A DNA stretch of 64,000 nucleotides, from NCBI GenBank assembly GCA_022497145.1, contig MU385860.1, positions 310,001 to 374,000 on the forward strand, written 5' to 3'. The stretch is from Rostrohypoxylon terebratum. Its lineage: Eukaryota; Ascomycota; Sordariomycetes; Xylariales; Hypoxylaceae. A model generated the notes under the pieces. The model did no database searches. It was not told the origin of the DNA and saw only the letters and a program-made list of their open reading frames with translations. Position 1 is the first letter of the stretch; every line of letters begins with the position of its first letter. The position numbers and the translations under genes are program-made. Positions 1-10,900 of the stretch are shown here, one piece after another.

Positions 1-807
1 TGATCTTGACCCCCATTTATGTAAGCAAATCTCCCAATGCTGCAGTCAATAATATTAATGTCTCTCCAGGTGCGCCACACTGTGGTGAAAGCCAGGCGTG
101 AAGCTCGAGCCCCTACCCACGGAGGCTGGCCGGAAGACATGCGAACGCCATGCCCTCATTACATCTTGATTGTGTGTGGATCGGGTGGTCACACGGGAGA
201 GATGATTCGTATGGTTGACCGTAGTATCCGACCAGACGGCCTCTCTCACCGACGATGGGCCATCGGCTACGGTGATCGTATGAGTTACGACAAGGTTATG
301 GAATTCGAGCGTAATCTTGCGAAGAAGCACGACATGAATACGAACCTCGGTACATTCGACATCCAATTCTTCCATCGACCTCGTGCAGTCCATCAGAGCT
401 GGTTGACAACCCCGTTCACCGCACTCCTCTCTCTTGTCGAGATGGTTAAGATCATGAGCACTAAGCCCGGCTATGGCACGTCGACAAGATTCCGATTTCC
501 CGGTGTTATCGCTACTGATGGTCCCGGCGCTGGTTTCATGTTCCTCCTAGCCGCCCACTGGCTCAAGATGACCTTCGTCGTCCCCCAGGGTTTCGCGAAG
601 ACCATCTTCGTCGAGAGTTGGGCCCGCACTAAATCGTTGAGCATGTCCGGCAAGTTAATTAAGTATTTCACCTTGGCCGACATATTCATCGTCCAATGGG
701 AGGGTATCATCCGCCGCCTAAGCCCTAACGAGTATTACAACCGCAACTTTGTTGCGATGCCAGGTCGCCATAACCGCGACCATGCCCATAAGCGACGTAC
801 TAAGTAA
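1..807 (+). CDS. ALG14: ALG14, UDP-GlcNAc transferase membrane anchor subunit (5' partial)
   Basis: Alg14 anchors the catalytic subunit Alg13 to the ER membrane and helps bind the nucleotide sugar. Together they add the second GlcNAc to dolichol-PP-GlcNAc in N-glycan assembly. The visible protein has the family hallmarks: a Rossmann-type GSGGHT loop near the start, an ATDGPGAG segment mid-protein, a hydrophobic stretch after it and a VQWEG motif near the C-terminus. Exon 70-807 is preceded by a good intron at 21-69 (GTAAGC donor, ATTAAT branch, CCAG acceptor). Bases 1-20 then read ILTPIY in frame, probably the end of the N-terminal transmembrane helix, with the rest outside the window. A GTAAGA at 804 overlaps the stop codon and could splice to 893, replacing the last residue with a short different tail ending at TAA. 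The plain stop at 805-807 is preferred. Confidence 0.88.
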
Positions 808-972
808 GAGACGATTCGCGGGCATCATAAGGTATGTAAACTCTTTCGTTTCGCCAATACTTATCTACCATTGCTAACTATCTTGTGATACAGGCAACTA
901 ACAACTCGGGTGGGATACCCATAAGAACTTCTACGGTTACGGCTCAATGGTCTACGGTTTTCACGGTATGCC

Positions 973-994
973 CCATGGACCAAGGGGTCCATGG
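973..994. repeat. Inverted repeat, 9-bp arms with 4-nt loop
   Basis: CCATGGACC is followed by AAGG and then its exact reverse complement GGTCCATGG. It lies in the presumed ALG14 3'UTR and could form an RNA hairpin. Confidence 0.7.
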
Positions 995-1010
995 TGGCCT
1001 AAATAAAAAT

Positions 1011-1024
1011 CGCGATATATCGCG
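1011..1024. repeat. Perfect 14-bp palindrome
   Basis: CGCGATATATCGCG is its own reverse complement. It lies 17 bases after the previous inverted repeat, between two convergent genes. Confidence 0.7.
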
Positions 1025-1370
1025 TTGAGCTCCACTTGATTCCATTCCAAGGTAGGTCAAGAGGACCTGCTTTGGATGGATGATAGTTGGAGCTCCTATG
1101 AATGGACGAGGAGAGGGCTTGATGCCTTTGATGATGATGAGTCCATGACCTCACGAAGGAAGGCATGGTTTCCAATGGCTTGTAGCTTCAATCATAGTTG
1201 CAATGAATCGCGAATGAGTACTTGAAAAAAAATCTGGCTCCAAGAGTAAGGTATTTGTGTGAGAAACCGTCTTATGTGGTCTTTACCTCCTAATCCAGAT
1301 TCGCACTCCCTCTATACTTACGAACCCACCAGTCTAATGCAATCGTCCATACCATAGCTGTCTATCCTAC

Positions 1371-2407
1371 CTACTTAAGCTTTTGCAAAGGTGTCCTGAA
1401 AGGTAACCTCCGATGTAACCGAGTATTCAACTCAATATAATCCTTCTCATTCCCCGCCGTCATGATCCCATGTCTAATGAAGAAATCAATCAGCACCGCC
1501 GCCGAGTCCGGCTTAAACTCGCCATTCAAAAGACGCCTCTGCACCTCCTCCACACCCATCGAGTAAAACTCCTGGACCTCGTCATCCTTCGGCTTCGGAA
1601 CAACATCAGCCGGAAGCTCGAGGTCGTGCACGTATATGATGTCGGGGATGACTAATCCCTTCTCGCCCGGGAAATCCGCTGCCGTGACACAGAGGTATGT
1701 CAGCACCCCCACGCTGCGCACGCGCTCCCGCACTAGCGCCTCCGGCAGCGACGCCTCCTCGTCTGCCTCGTGGATCAGCGTGTCGAGCGGGGTTTCGCCG
1801 TCCCGGATGCCGCCCGCCACCGTCGAGTCTAGCATCCCGGGGCTCGTGTACAGATGCTTTGCTCGGCGCGGGATCCACAGCCGCATCGAGCTATCTGTGG
1901 TACCGGTGGTGGTGGTGGTGGATTTCGTGTACGCGGTGATGTACGCGCCCTGGCTCGTGATGCCGAATAAAGCGGAGGCGAAGCGCTCCATGTGCACGGG
2001 ATACGGCGCGCTGAGGATGGAGAAGGGCTCACTGTGCACGCCGGCGATGACGTGGAAGGTGTTCTGCGCGATGCAGATGTCGATGAGCTCCTTGAAGGCG
2101 GCGTTGACTGCGCCGGGGGTGTCTTTGCCCGCGGAGGTGTCTAGCACGGTAACCTTCCGGGGTTGGGTGTGGGTCACCTGGAAGCGAGGTGTCCAGGGCA
2201 TCTTCTGGACCGTTTCCGGGAGCAGATAACCGTGGGGCTGGTCATCGTTGGGGAGGAAGAGCTGGTAGTACACTTCCGAGGGTATGATGTCGTACGGGAA
2301 ACTGTGAGGTTGTTAGACAATAGGTAGGGTTCCACTTGGGGGATCACTCACTTGTCGCAAGCTTCGAGGAGTGAGAGGTAAGTCCTCCCCTGACCGTCGC
2401 TAGCCAT
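1371..2407 (-). CDS. Nudix hydrolase with N-terminal DUF4743 (YJR142W/Tnr3-like)
   Basis: Predicted Nudix hydrolase of about 328 residues. Exon 1 is 2407-2352 and exon 2 is 2301-1371; the 50-nt intron restores the frame and supplies a start reading MASDGQGRTY. The N-terminal half resembles the DUF4743 region that precedes the Nudix fold in S. cerevisiae YJR142W and in the C-terminal part of fission yeast Tnr3. Those relatives act on thiamine diphosphate and its damaged forms. The Nudix box begins GGIRDGE and ends HEADEEASL, so the usual Arg is His and the usual Gly is Ser, while the metal-binding glutamates are kept; EEAS-type boxes occur in this subfamily. Substrate preference is inferred from family membership only. 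The gene is divergent from the MIT-domain gene. Confidence 0.87.
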
Positions 2408-2833
2408 TGTTCCCGTTTCAACTTTGACAGAGATCTACAGGTGGCACGGAAAATGGGAAAATTAAAATAACAGTAATCTCTTCTGATTAAGTGACTATCC
2501 ACTCTATTCTCATTTATAATCTAGAAAAGGTACAAACATATAATTAGTATGGAGTTCGAGGTCATTAGCAAACGTCTTACAGCATACTTGGGCGAATGAC
2601 GGAACGTGCCGCATAAACGCATTTTGACAGCTGCTTAAGCGAATACTTACCTGGTCCTAAGCGAATATGCGGGTACCCGCACCCCCTTGTATCAGATCCC
2701 ATCAGATCATCATCGCATCTCCTCCTCATATATCACTGACACTGGACGAGTTTCAGTTTCATTTTTTAAACATCAACAACATCTTTTCTTTTGGCTCTCT
2801 TAGCTCTCTTGACTCAGATCAAACCTCCTCAAG
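2408..2833. promoter_or_regulatory. Shared upstream region of the Nudix (-) and MIT-domain (+) genes
   Basis: A 426-bp divergent intergenic region. Its right part has the pyrimidine-rich composition of fungal promoters just before the MIT start. No specific operator was recognised. Confidence 0.4.
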
Positions 2834-3129
2834 ATGCCTTCCTCAAAGGCAATGTTAGCTACGGCGCTGGCAAAGGCGAACACCGCAGTTCAACTCGATA
2901 ATACTCATTCTTATACGTTCGCTCGAAAATACTACCAAGAATCATGCGTTCTCTTATCGGCGCTCGTTGATAGAGCGTCGAAAGAGAAGGATAGAGAGAA
3001 GCTAAGAGCTATAGTAAGTGGTGAAAATGTTGGTTGCGTAGTCAATTACTAACGCAATTATCATCATAGCGACAAACATATCTACAACGGATAGAGCAGC
3101 TTGGAGGATCTGGACCAGAAGAGTCATAG
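2834..3129 (+). CDS. Small MIT-domain protein
   Basis: Two exons, 2834-3013 and 3070-3129, joined across a 56-nt intron (GTAAGT donor, ACTAAC branch, ATAG acceptor), give a 79-residue protein. Almost all of it is one MIT domain, the three-helix module that binds the C-terminal motifs of ESCRT-III proteins in Vps4, spartin and similar factors. The recognisable pattern is ALAKANTAVQLD, then ARKYYQESCVLL, then REKLRAIRQTYLQRIEQL. The protein stops shortly after the third helix, with no AAA+ or other catalytic domain. It may be a free-standing adaptor or competitor on ESCRT-III tails, or a longer gene whose further exons were not found; the next bases offer no convincing continuation. It converges with RSM25. 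Confidence 0.72.
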
Positions 3130-3334
3130 TTTGCGAAGATACCCATTGTGTGAAGTTAAGGAGCACCATCCATGGAGGGATATGCGTGCATTGTGTTTTC
3201 ATCTTATATCCCGACTCTACGAGAGTCATGAAGTCGACCGGATTGTGCCTGGTGGTACATGTGGAGGATTTGTACAGTTGATGCTACATTGAATATACGC
3301 GAAATATCCTTGGATATTACTGAAGTTGAATTTG

Positions 3335-4145
3335 TTACTCAGGAGGATTCCCAAGGTCATCCTCTTCAGCCAATTCTTCCTCTGGGTCGATAGCGTCGGG
3401 GTTTTCTTCCTCGCCAAAGGAGGTGTATGCTGAAGCCCGTTCTGCTTGTACGTTTTCGATTTCCCTGGTGGCCCATCTCTTCCACCTATCGAACTGCTCG
3501 TCCTCGAGATCCATACTGACTTTCAACAATGACTGGCCAAAGTATGCGCCTACCATTTGCGCCTCTTCCTTGGCTATCCTTCGCTCGATTTCCTCTTCCT
3601 GTCGTAATGCGTAAAACTCTTGCCGTACTTTATCATAAGCTTGTTCTTTTGTCATGCCTTGGTAGTTTTCCATCATCCACATCTGACGCTGGACGACACT
3701 GTAGGAAGTGTGTCAATCGATATCCTGTCGGATTTCCCAGGCGCATTATTGGGAATACTTACCATTCTCCACTTAGTGGCATGCCAGGTTGTATTAAGCC
3801 TCTGGACCAGTCGCGTTTCCGTGCGTCTTTCCCGTCCATCTCAATGATCATCCTTGGCCTTGCCAGCTCCCAAGGATGATCTTTATAAAAGGTCCTCCGC
3901 AGTTCGTCTTCCTCGTATGTTATTTCTTGAGGTTGGAATAATCTGCTCGCTTTCCGTGCCCGAGGATCCGGTTTCTGATGCTGAGGTGGGAGTGGTCTTA
4001 TAAGAATTTCGGAAGGGGGTATCGACTCGACGACCTTATACCATACTGGTTGTTGGACTCTAACATTAGGGTAGATTCGGTGGTTTAGCAGCGTGGTCAC
4101 GGTCTGGTACACGTTACCGGGTTTGATCTGCCTTCGACCGCCCAT
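3335..4145 (-). CDS. RSM25: Mitochondrial small-subunit ribosomal protein Rsm25 (mS23)
   Basis: Structural protein of the mitochondrial small ribosomal subunit. Exon 1 is 4145-3763 and exon 2 is 3698-3335, with a 64-nt intron (GTAAGT donor, TACAG acceptor) that joins the two open frames into 248 residues. The N-terminus, MGGRRQIKPGNVYQTVTTLL, and the following PVWYKVVESIPPSE segment match the start of the fungal Rsm25/mS23 family, where the basic N-terminus serves for both import and rRNA contact. The C-terminal half is charged and helical and ends in an acidic tail, as in filamentous-fungal members. The start codon lies in the first position of a family-like N-terminus, so no longer form is needed. 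Confidence 0.92.
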
Positions 4146-4694
4146 GATGCATCCCTAGAGACCTTGCGTCTCTTTCCCGTGCAAACTATGGCGAGGCTTG
4201 GGCAATTGACGCTGCGGTGCGGATTTTGTCTTTAGAAAATTAAAGTGAAAGCAGCGCAAGTTCGCAGTTAAGCGTTTAGGTGGATCTTGGAGAATTGGGA
4301 CAATCGATTTTCCGGTACTGACTTCCCCTCGGTACAAGAAAGCAGGTAGCTTAGCTTGCAGCTTTTGTACTGTGAAGCAGCGTCACTAGTAAAAGCTAGG
4401 CGAAAACCAAGACATAGTACTTATGGGGTACCAATTTGCTATCCAAACAGGTACCTTATCATAATCGGAACTAGGGACCCCTGCATGATTTTTTTTATCA
4501 ATCGCCTTCAATTTTTCGATAAGTTGGGGGGAACTTTATTAAGCTGGAGACGAACCCGAATCGTTTTTGATATCGTCACGAAAACTTCAAACTACCTAGT
4601 AGAGGCGATCTCGAAATCTCCACTTACCTGGTATACTTCTACCGTCATCTCCTTAGAGAAGGTGTCATGACCTGACCAACATGCGGGGCAGCTC
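4146..4694. promoter_or_regulatory. Divergent promoter region of RSM25 (-) and the PPR gene (+)
   Basis: 549 bp without a supportable gene. A minimal upstream reading frame at 4681-4698 overlaps the PPR start codon and is listed separately. The two genes may be co-regulated, since both products are mitochondrial. Confidence 0.4.
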
Positions 4695-4698
4695 ATGA
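4681..4698 (+). promoter_or_regulatory. Five-codon upstream ORF overlapping the PPR start
   Basis: ATG CGG GGC AGC TCA TGA. Its stop codon shares bases with the PPR start in an ATGA arrangement, so ribosomes would have to scan past it or reinitiate. Whether it is inside the transcript is unknown. Confidence 0.4.
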
Positions 4699-6503
4699 GA
4701 ATCCTCACTCAAATTGACGGGTCGATTTACGGCGCGATTCGCTCTCATAGACCCTGGCCAAGCTTCAATTTGCCGCCCTCATTGTCTCGCACAAGGATAC
4801 GCGATGATTACAAGGAAGTCATATGTACCGGTTTTCTGGCTGCCACTAGAAGCTGCTATACAGGGCGAGGTAGAAAAAGACACCATGCCTCTTGCACTTT
4901 CACACCTAAAAGATCTGTCAGCTCGACGGTAGCAACATCGCGGGGTCGGCCTTTGGGAGCCAGCTTCTTCAAGCCAAACCTTCCTCCCGATCGTAAATGG
5001 AGCCATGCATCTGCGCATGACGTTAATAGTTTTCCACCATTGCGGGAAACTAGGCCGAAACATGAGCTTCTCGATCTTGTGGGGTCATACGACCAGAGCA
5101 CCGTTGAAGAGCATCTCGAGCTCTTAAGGGATCCCTACATGCGGAGATATGCGCCGGCCAATGGCCCAAATCTTACTGTCTCTGATAGAGAAGAAGATAT
5201 CGACCTTCAGTCTGTTAGTCCCAACCAGCAAATGGACCCCGAACAAGCCGAGAGGATTCGAAAACTGCAAGAGGCAGTGCTGCTTAAGCTGAAGCGCCCT
5301 GCGTCGATAGACCTAGACACCGTATACAATCTATACCTATCCATCATGGAACCCCGTATACCACAAATCACGGCTAGGCTTAGACATCAGTTACTCGCAG
5401 TCTTGGGGGCGGCTGAGAAGAAGAATTCTAAATCCATGCTGCAATACTTTACGGTGATAACAGATATCAAGAATAGTGGCTTCCCCTTGATTAGGTCTGA
5501 ATGGAATACTGCGATGTCATTTGCGGGCCGATATGTGGGAAGATCGACGGAGGTAGAAGTGGAAGCGGCGCTCCATCTTTGGCGTGAAATGGAGCATGAT
5601 GCTGGGATCAAAGCATCCGAAGTCACATTTAATATCCTGTTCGACGTGGCATCGAAAGCCGGTAAATTCGGTCTCGCGGAAATGATCTACCAGGAAATGA
5701 GCAATCGAGGCTTCCAATATAACCGATTTCATCACGTCAGTCTCATACACTTCTTTGGTCTAAAACTGGACTCTAGCGGCGTAAGGGCTGCCTATAAAGA
5801 AATGGTGGAGTCCAGCGAAGTCATAGACTCAGTTGTGCTGAATTGCGTCATCTCCGGTTTCCTGACGTGCGGAGAGGAGTCAGATGCCGAGAGGGTGTAC
5901 GAGAAAATGAGAGAGTCAGCTCGAGGGACTGAAGTGCTACCAGATCGCAATTATACGATGCAGAAAGTCATTACTAAGGTGCTTATGATGTTCGCAAAAA
6001 TTGGGACAAAACACCCTGAAATGCGACATAATTTCCAGGAGACCGCGTTGATATCGCCCGATTTACAGACGTACCGCCTTCTGATCAGCCATTACGGGGC
6101 AAAGCTAGGTGATCTCCCCAAGGTCGCGCAGTTCTTGGACGAGATGAAACTATTCAACGTCCCACTCCACGGCGCCATCTTTCTTGCACTCTTTAAAGGA
6201 TTCGGGAGATATGGGGGTCTCGGGTCCGACTGGTCAGCGCAGAGGCTAGTCAGTGTATACAATGCCTTTTTAAGTGCCCTCGATGCCAGAACCGAGGGAT
6301 TATACATCAACACTTGGATGGCAATGGCCGTACTCAGAGCATTTTCCAAATACTCATCTCGAGATGAGCTCTTAGATATATATGAAAGTCTAAGACAAAG
6401 ATGGGCCCCAGATCCGACGACTTCGGAGTTCATGTTGAATTTTCTGGCGAAGATCATGGAGGAACCTAGGTTTATTGTACGCTCTGAGGGCTTAACGGTA
6501 TGA
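4695..6503 (+). CDS. Pentatricopeptide-repeat (PPR) protein, probably mitochondrial
   Basis: An intronless frame of 602 residues. The first 90 or so residues are rich in Arg, Ser and Thr with few acidic residues, as expected for a mitochondrial presequence. From about residue 195 onward the protein is a series of paired helices with PPR character, for example segments reading VTFNILFDVASKAGKFGLAE, VVLNCVISGFLTCGEESDAE and TYRLLISHYGAKLGDLPKVA, which follow the 35-residue repeat pattern. PPR proteins bind organellar RNA in a sequence-directed way and control its stability, processing or translation. The exact ortholog (for example Cya5-like) was not established. The first in-frame ATG was taken as start. 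Confidence 0.85.
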   Translation: MRILTQIDGSIYGAIRSHRPWPSFNLPPSLSRTRIRDDYKEVICTGFLAATRSCYTGRGRKRHHASCTFTPKRSVSSTVATSRGRPLGASFFKPNLPPDRKWSHASAHDVNSFPPLRETRPKHELLDLVGSYDQSTVEEHLELLRDPYMRRYAPANGPNLTVSDREEDIDLQSVSPNQQMDPEQAERIRKLQEAVLLKLKRPASIDLDTVYNLYLSIMEPRIPQITARLRHQLLAVLGAAEKKNSKSMLQYFTVITDIKNSGFPLIRSEWNTAMSFAGRYVGRSTEVEVEAALHLWREMEHDAGIKASEVTFNILFDVASKAGKFGLAEMIYQEMSNRGFQYNRFHHVSLIHFFGLKLDSSGVRAAYKEMVESSEVIDSVVLNCVISGFLTCGEESDAERVYEKMRESARGTEVLPDRNYTMQKVITKVLMMFAKIGTKHPEMRHNFQETALISPDLQTYRLLISHYGAKLGDLPKVAQFLDEMKLFNVPLHGAIFLALFKGFGRYGGLGSDWSAQRLVSVYNAFLSALDARTEGLYINTWMAMAVLRAFSKYSSRDELLDIYESLRQRWAPDPTTSEFMLNFLAKIMEEPRFIVRSEGLTV

Positions 6504-6958
6504 TACAGGAAAGCGGAACGGAGCATATAGATGTTAAAACAACCAATGGGGCAGGGTCAAACCTCTTTGAATAGATGATACCAACGACCTGTACATATTG
6601 GCATTAAAATAGGTAGACATGTTTGTAAATCTACAAGAAGACAATATTATTCTGCTGCAAAGTGGTGAATCACATAGTTTTAATGGCTGAGACCAATGGT
6701 CTCCGGATCAGGCTCGGCTGGGACCAGCAGAAATAAACTGTTGCATTTCTTCCCGCCTCCACAGAGCCATAGAATAACCACGGTCATAATATGACGGCGT
6801 CATTATAGGGACAAATAAAACTGTCTTCAGTGGTGGCGTCAATGTCTATTGTCGTATATGTACAACTAGCATTATGCTCCTTGCCGTCCCCGCCTGATGA
6901 AAAATGCTATTTTCAAACCTGCCTCCCATAGTCTTCCCATGTACCACCTGCAAGAAAT
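6504..6958. other. 3' regions of the convergent PPR and COX8 genes
   Basis: 455 bp between two convergent genes. No gene, RNA or repeat was recognised in it. Confidence 0.4.
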
Positions 6959-7269
6959 CTAAGCCTTGGGCTTCTTGGTTTGCCAGACTGCATCACGTAC
7001 GTTAGTATGACACAAGACGAGATCGGACGAATGGAAAGGCGAGGAAATGACGCACCGCAGATGCCGAATGGGGCGAAGAAGCCGGTGGCCATGTAGCCCC
7101 AGTATCGGACGGCGAAGAAGCGTGTCTTGGTGTTGAAGGGTAAGTTGGAGTAGGGACCCTCGGGGTAGTGGTAAGGAGAGGATAGACGAGCGCGGGTTGC
7201 GTGGAAGGCCCGGCGGGTGATGAGGGAGGTGATGCGCGGGCTGGCGCGGGCGGCGGGTTGAGCGAGCAT
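6959..7269 (-). CDS. COX8: Cytochrome c oxidase subunit VIIc-type (fungal Cox8)
   Basis: Small nuclear-encoded subunit of respiratory complex IV, an inner-membrane protein. Exon 1 is 7269-7056 and exon 2 is 6987-6959; the 68-nt intron (GTGCGT donor, CTAAC-like branch, GCAG acceptor) joins them into 80 residues ending VWQTKKPKA. Residues 1-30 form an Arg/Ser-rich mitochondrial presequence (ARASPRITSLITRRAFHATR). The mature part begins SSPYHYPEGPYSNLPF, a strong family signature, and carries one transmembrane helix (VRYWGYMATGFFAPFGIC). A 58-nt intron at 7270-7327 ends exactly at the base before the ATG, so the transcript probably has an untranslated first exon. It shares its upstream region with MTR4. 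Confidence 0.92.
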
Positions 7270-7902
7270 CTGGTAATACCAATTAGCATCCGAAATATTT
7301 GTCTACAGGCCTGTGATTTATACATACCTTTGTAATAGTGATTATGTCGATGTTGAGGAGTGGAGAGGGCTTCTGATTGTACGACTTCAAGCTTTCACGG
7401 CTTAAAAGTTGGATTCAGTGATCGAACGATTGATAACAGCTGCGGTTCGGTCCAAGGGTAAACTTCGGCCTGATAATCGATTTTGAACGTGCTGCGTGAT
7501 AGGTTAAAGATGCCCCACCCGTGAATGTAGGATGACGAAAGGAAAGGGGTACTTAGGTACTTATCAGTGGGTTTGATTTTACCTGCCACTGCCTGCATTC
7601 AAGGTTTCCTTACCGCCTGCCGTAATTTATGTCGTCTCCACTTCTTCTATTTTTCTGCCGCGCCCCAATTTTATTTTTCTTCGATCTCCAAGAAAGTTAA
7701 CGATCTCTTTGCATCAGAGCGCTCTTACTCTGCACCAACTTCGGGTTTATTATTAAACTTTCTTACCGATACATGCTGGGTTGAAATTCTCTCTAAAACA
7801 ACCTTTAGTCGCGGAGGAACCGATAAAAGAACAGTCACGTCGCTCGTTTTCTTAATTGAATCTATTAAAGATCGGTAGAATAAAACCATCTTGCCATCCA
7901 CG
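7270..7902. promoter_or_regulatory. Divergent upstream region of COX8 (-) and MTR4 (+), with a COX8 5'UTR intron
   Basis: The COX8 side holds a canonical 5'UTR intron at 7270-7327 (GTATGT donor, CCAG acceptor, on the minus strand). The MTR4 side is pyrimidine-rich over about 7640-7700, a common feature next to fungal transcription starts. No other element was recognised. Confidence 0.45.
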
Positions 7903-10900
7903 ATGGATGATGACCTTTTCAACGTTTTCGACGACCAGCCTTCCGGCAAGGTCCAGTCGGAACCCCAAGAGACATCAAAGCCACACAAACCCAGGAAGAA
8001 GAACAAGAAGAGAAAGGCTGATGGAGGAATGAAGAATGGCTCTGTTGCTGCATCCGCCCCTTCAGCGCCCGAGGTCGACATGGTAGATGCAGAGCCCGCA
8101 TCGCCCGAGGAAGACGGACCTGACGAAACTGTATCCGAGAGTCACGGAGATACCAAGCGCAGACGAAAAGAGGGCGTAGCGGAGCCTGTATTGACAGATA
8201 CTTTCGAGACGGCAGAGTCCAGAGAAGTTGGCGCTGTCGCTGGATTTGCCCCGACAAAAGACGAGGCATCGCTAGTCCTGTCGCACAATATTCAGCACCA
8301 AGTCGCACTTCCACCAGATCTCGATTATGAGTATGTTCCACTTTCCGAACACAAACCACCCGAGAACCCTGCACGAACTTGGCCATTCACACTCGATCCC
8401 TTCCAACGCCTCTCGATCTCCTCCATTGAAAGAGACGAAAGTGTACTGGTGTCGGCACACACCAGTGCCGGAAAGACTGTCGTGGCCGAGTACGCCATCG
8501 CACACTGTCTCAAAAAGAACCAGCGAGTTATCTACACCAGTCCTATCAAAGCATTGAGCAATCAGAAATACCGAGAATTCAACGAGGCGTTCGGTGATGT
8601 CGGTCTGATGACCGGTGATGTCACCATCAATCCAACCGCTAGTTGTCTTGTCATGACGACCGAAATTCTGCGATCTATGTTGTACCGAGGATCTGAGATT
8701 ATGCGAGAAGTGGCCTGGGTGGTTTTTGACGAGATTCACTACATGCGAGACAAGTCGCGTGGTGTTGTTTGGGAGGAGACGATCATTCTCCTCCCCGACA
8801 AGGTCCGATACGTTTTCTTGTCCGCCACAATCCCCAATGCCTTCCAATTCGCCGAATGGATTGCAAAGATCCATCGACAGGCTTGCCACGTCGTCTATAC
8901 CGATTTCAGACCTACTCCCCTACAAAACTACTTCTTCCCATCTGGTGGTAACGGAATCTTTTTAGTCGTGGATGAGAAAGGTGTCTTCCGAGAGCATAAT
9001 TTCAACAAGACCATGCAACTGGTGGAAGAGCGCAAAGCAGCCGCTGAAGCTAATGAGAACGACTCCAGGTCAAGGGGCAAGGGAAAGCACAAGAAGCCTT
9101 TCAAAGGAAACAACGATAGCGCTTCGGCCGATATCCAGAAGATTGTGAAGATGATTATGGGCAAGAACTTCAATCCTGTCATTGTTTTCAACTTCAGCAA
9201 ACGAGAGTGCGAGATGATGGCCTTAACGATTTCGAAGTTCGCCTTCAACGACGAGAGCGAGAAAGTTATGGTGCGAAAGGTGTTCGTCAGCGCCATCGAA
9301 TCTCTATCGGAGGAGGATCGGGAACTTCCGCAAATCCAGAATATTCTTCCACTTTTGGAGAAGGGAATAGGCGTCCATCATTCAGGTCTTCTGCCAATTC
9401 TCAAAGAGACGATTGAAATCTTGTTCCAGGAAGGTCTTATCAAAGTTCTGTTCGCTACCGAGACATTTTCTATCGGATTAAACATGCCGGCAAAAACGGT
9501 TGTCTTCACAAAAGTCACAAAGTTTGATGGTAACTCCGTTAGACCGTTGACCCCGTCTGAATATATCCAAATGTCCGGACGTGCCGGTCGTAGAGGTCTC
9601 GATGAACGTGGTATAGTTATCATGATGATTGACGACAAGATGGAACCGGAAACAGCGAAAAACATCGTCGTGGGCCAACAAGACCGCCTAAATTCTGCTT
9701 TCTATCTGGGTTACAACATGGTTCTGAACCTACTCCGTATAGATGCCATTAACCCCGAATTCATGCTCGAGAACTGCTTCTTCCAATTTCAGAACACCGC
9801 TAGCGTCGCTGGTCTGGAACACGAATTGATGAAGCTACAGAAGGCAAGAGATGAAATGGTCATTCCCGACGAGGCGACAATCAAGGATTATTACGGTTTA
9901 CGCCAACAAATCTCGCAGTACACCAAAGATATGCTGACAGTCATTCAACACCCGAACTATTGTCTCGACTACCTTCAACCTGGAAGACTCGTGCAAATTG
10001 CTCATCCGAAAACCGGCAAGGACTTCGGTTGGGGCGTTATTGTCAACATGACCAAGCGTAAAGAACCAAAGTTCGGCGAAAAGGAGTATCCGCCACAAGA
10101 GTCGGTTTTCATAGACGTATTCCTTCGTCTTGACCCGACTTGCGATCCCTTCGGCCCTTCGAGCCCCTCTACAGAGATGCCAGAAGGAGTCCGGGCTAGC
10201 GAACCTAACCAGGACAGCATTTTTGAAGCTGTCCCTTGTATGCTTACATGCATCAAGGCTCTAAGTCAGATCCGAGTGTTCATGCCTAAGGATGTGAAGA
10301 CCCGGGAAGATGTCGAGTCGGTTCGCAAACAGCTTCTCAAGTCGCTTAAGGAGGTTGAGCGCCGTTTCCCCGACGGCTTGCCTGTACTGGATCCTATCGA
10401 GAATATGAACATCACCGATGACTCGTTTAAGAAGCTGCTCCGCAAGATCGAGGTTCTCGAGTCTCGATTATTAGCTAATCCACTCCACGGTTCGTCCATG
10501 TTACCAGAACTTTGGGAGCAGTATTCGGCAAAGATTGCACGAGCTGAAGAAATCAAAGCTCTCAAGAAGAAGATTGCCAAGGCCCATTCTATCGCGCAAT
10601 TAGACGAACTCAAGTCAAGAAAACGAGTTCTCCGTCGTCTTGGCTTCATCAACGAATCCGAGGTTGTACAAATGAAGGCTCGTGTTGCTTGTGAGATCTC
10701 TTCCACGGAAGGCCACGAGTTACTGTTATCCGAGTTGCTGTTCAACCGCTTCTTCAACGAACTTTCTCCGGAGATTTGCGCTTCTATTCTTAGCATTTTC
10801 ATCTTCGAGGAGAAGGTCGATGCACAAGCTCTACCCGACGAGCTGAGCAAGCCGTTTGCGCAGGTGCAGGCCCAAGCTCGAATCATCGCCAAGGTCAGCC

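Larger units (their letters stand above)
808..1370. other. 3' region between ALG14 and the Nudix gene, with a likely UTR intron
   Basis: No coding sequence is supported here. A near-ideal intron lies at 832-893 (GTATGT donor, GCTAAC branch site, ACAG acceptor) downstream of the ALG14 stop, so it would be a 3'UTR intron unless the alternative donor at 804 is used. Two inverted repeats follow and are listed separately. The two genes converge here. Confidence 0.5.

Noticed and set aside
1636..2229. Antisense frame of 197 codons inside the Nudix gene
   Set aside because: Shadow of a well-supported gene.
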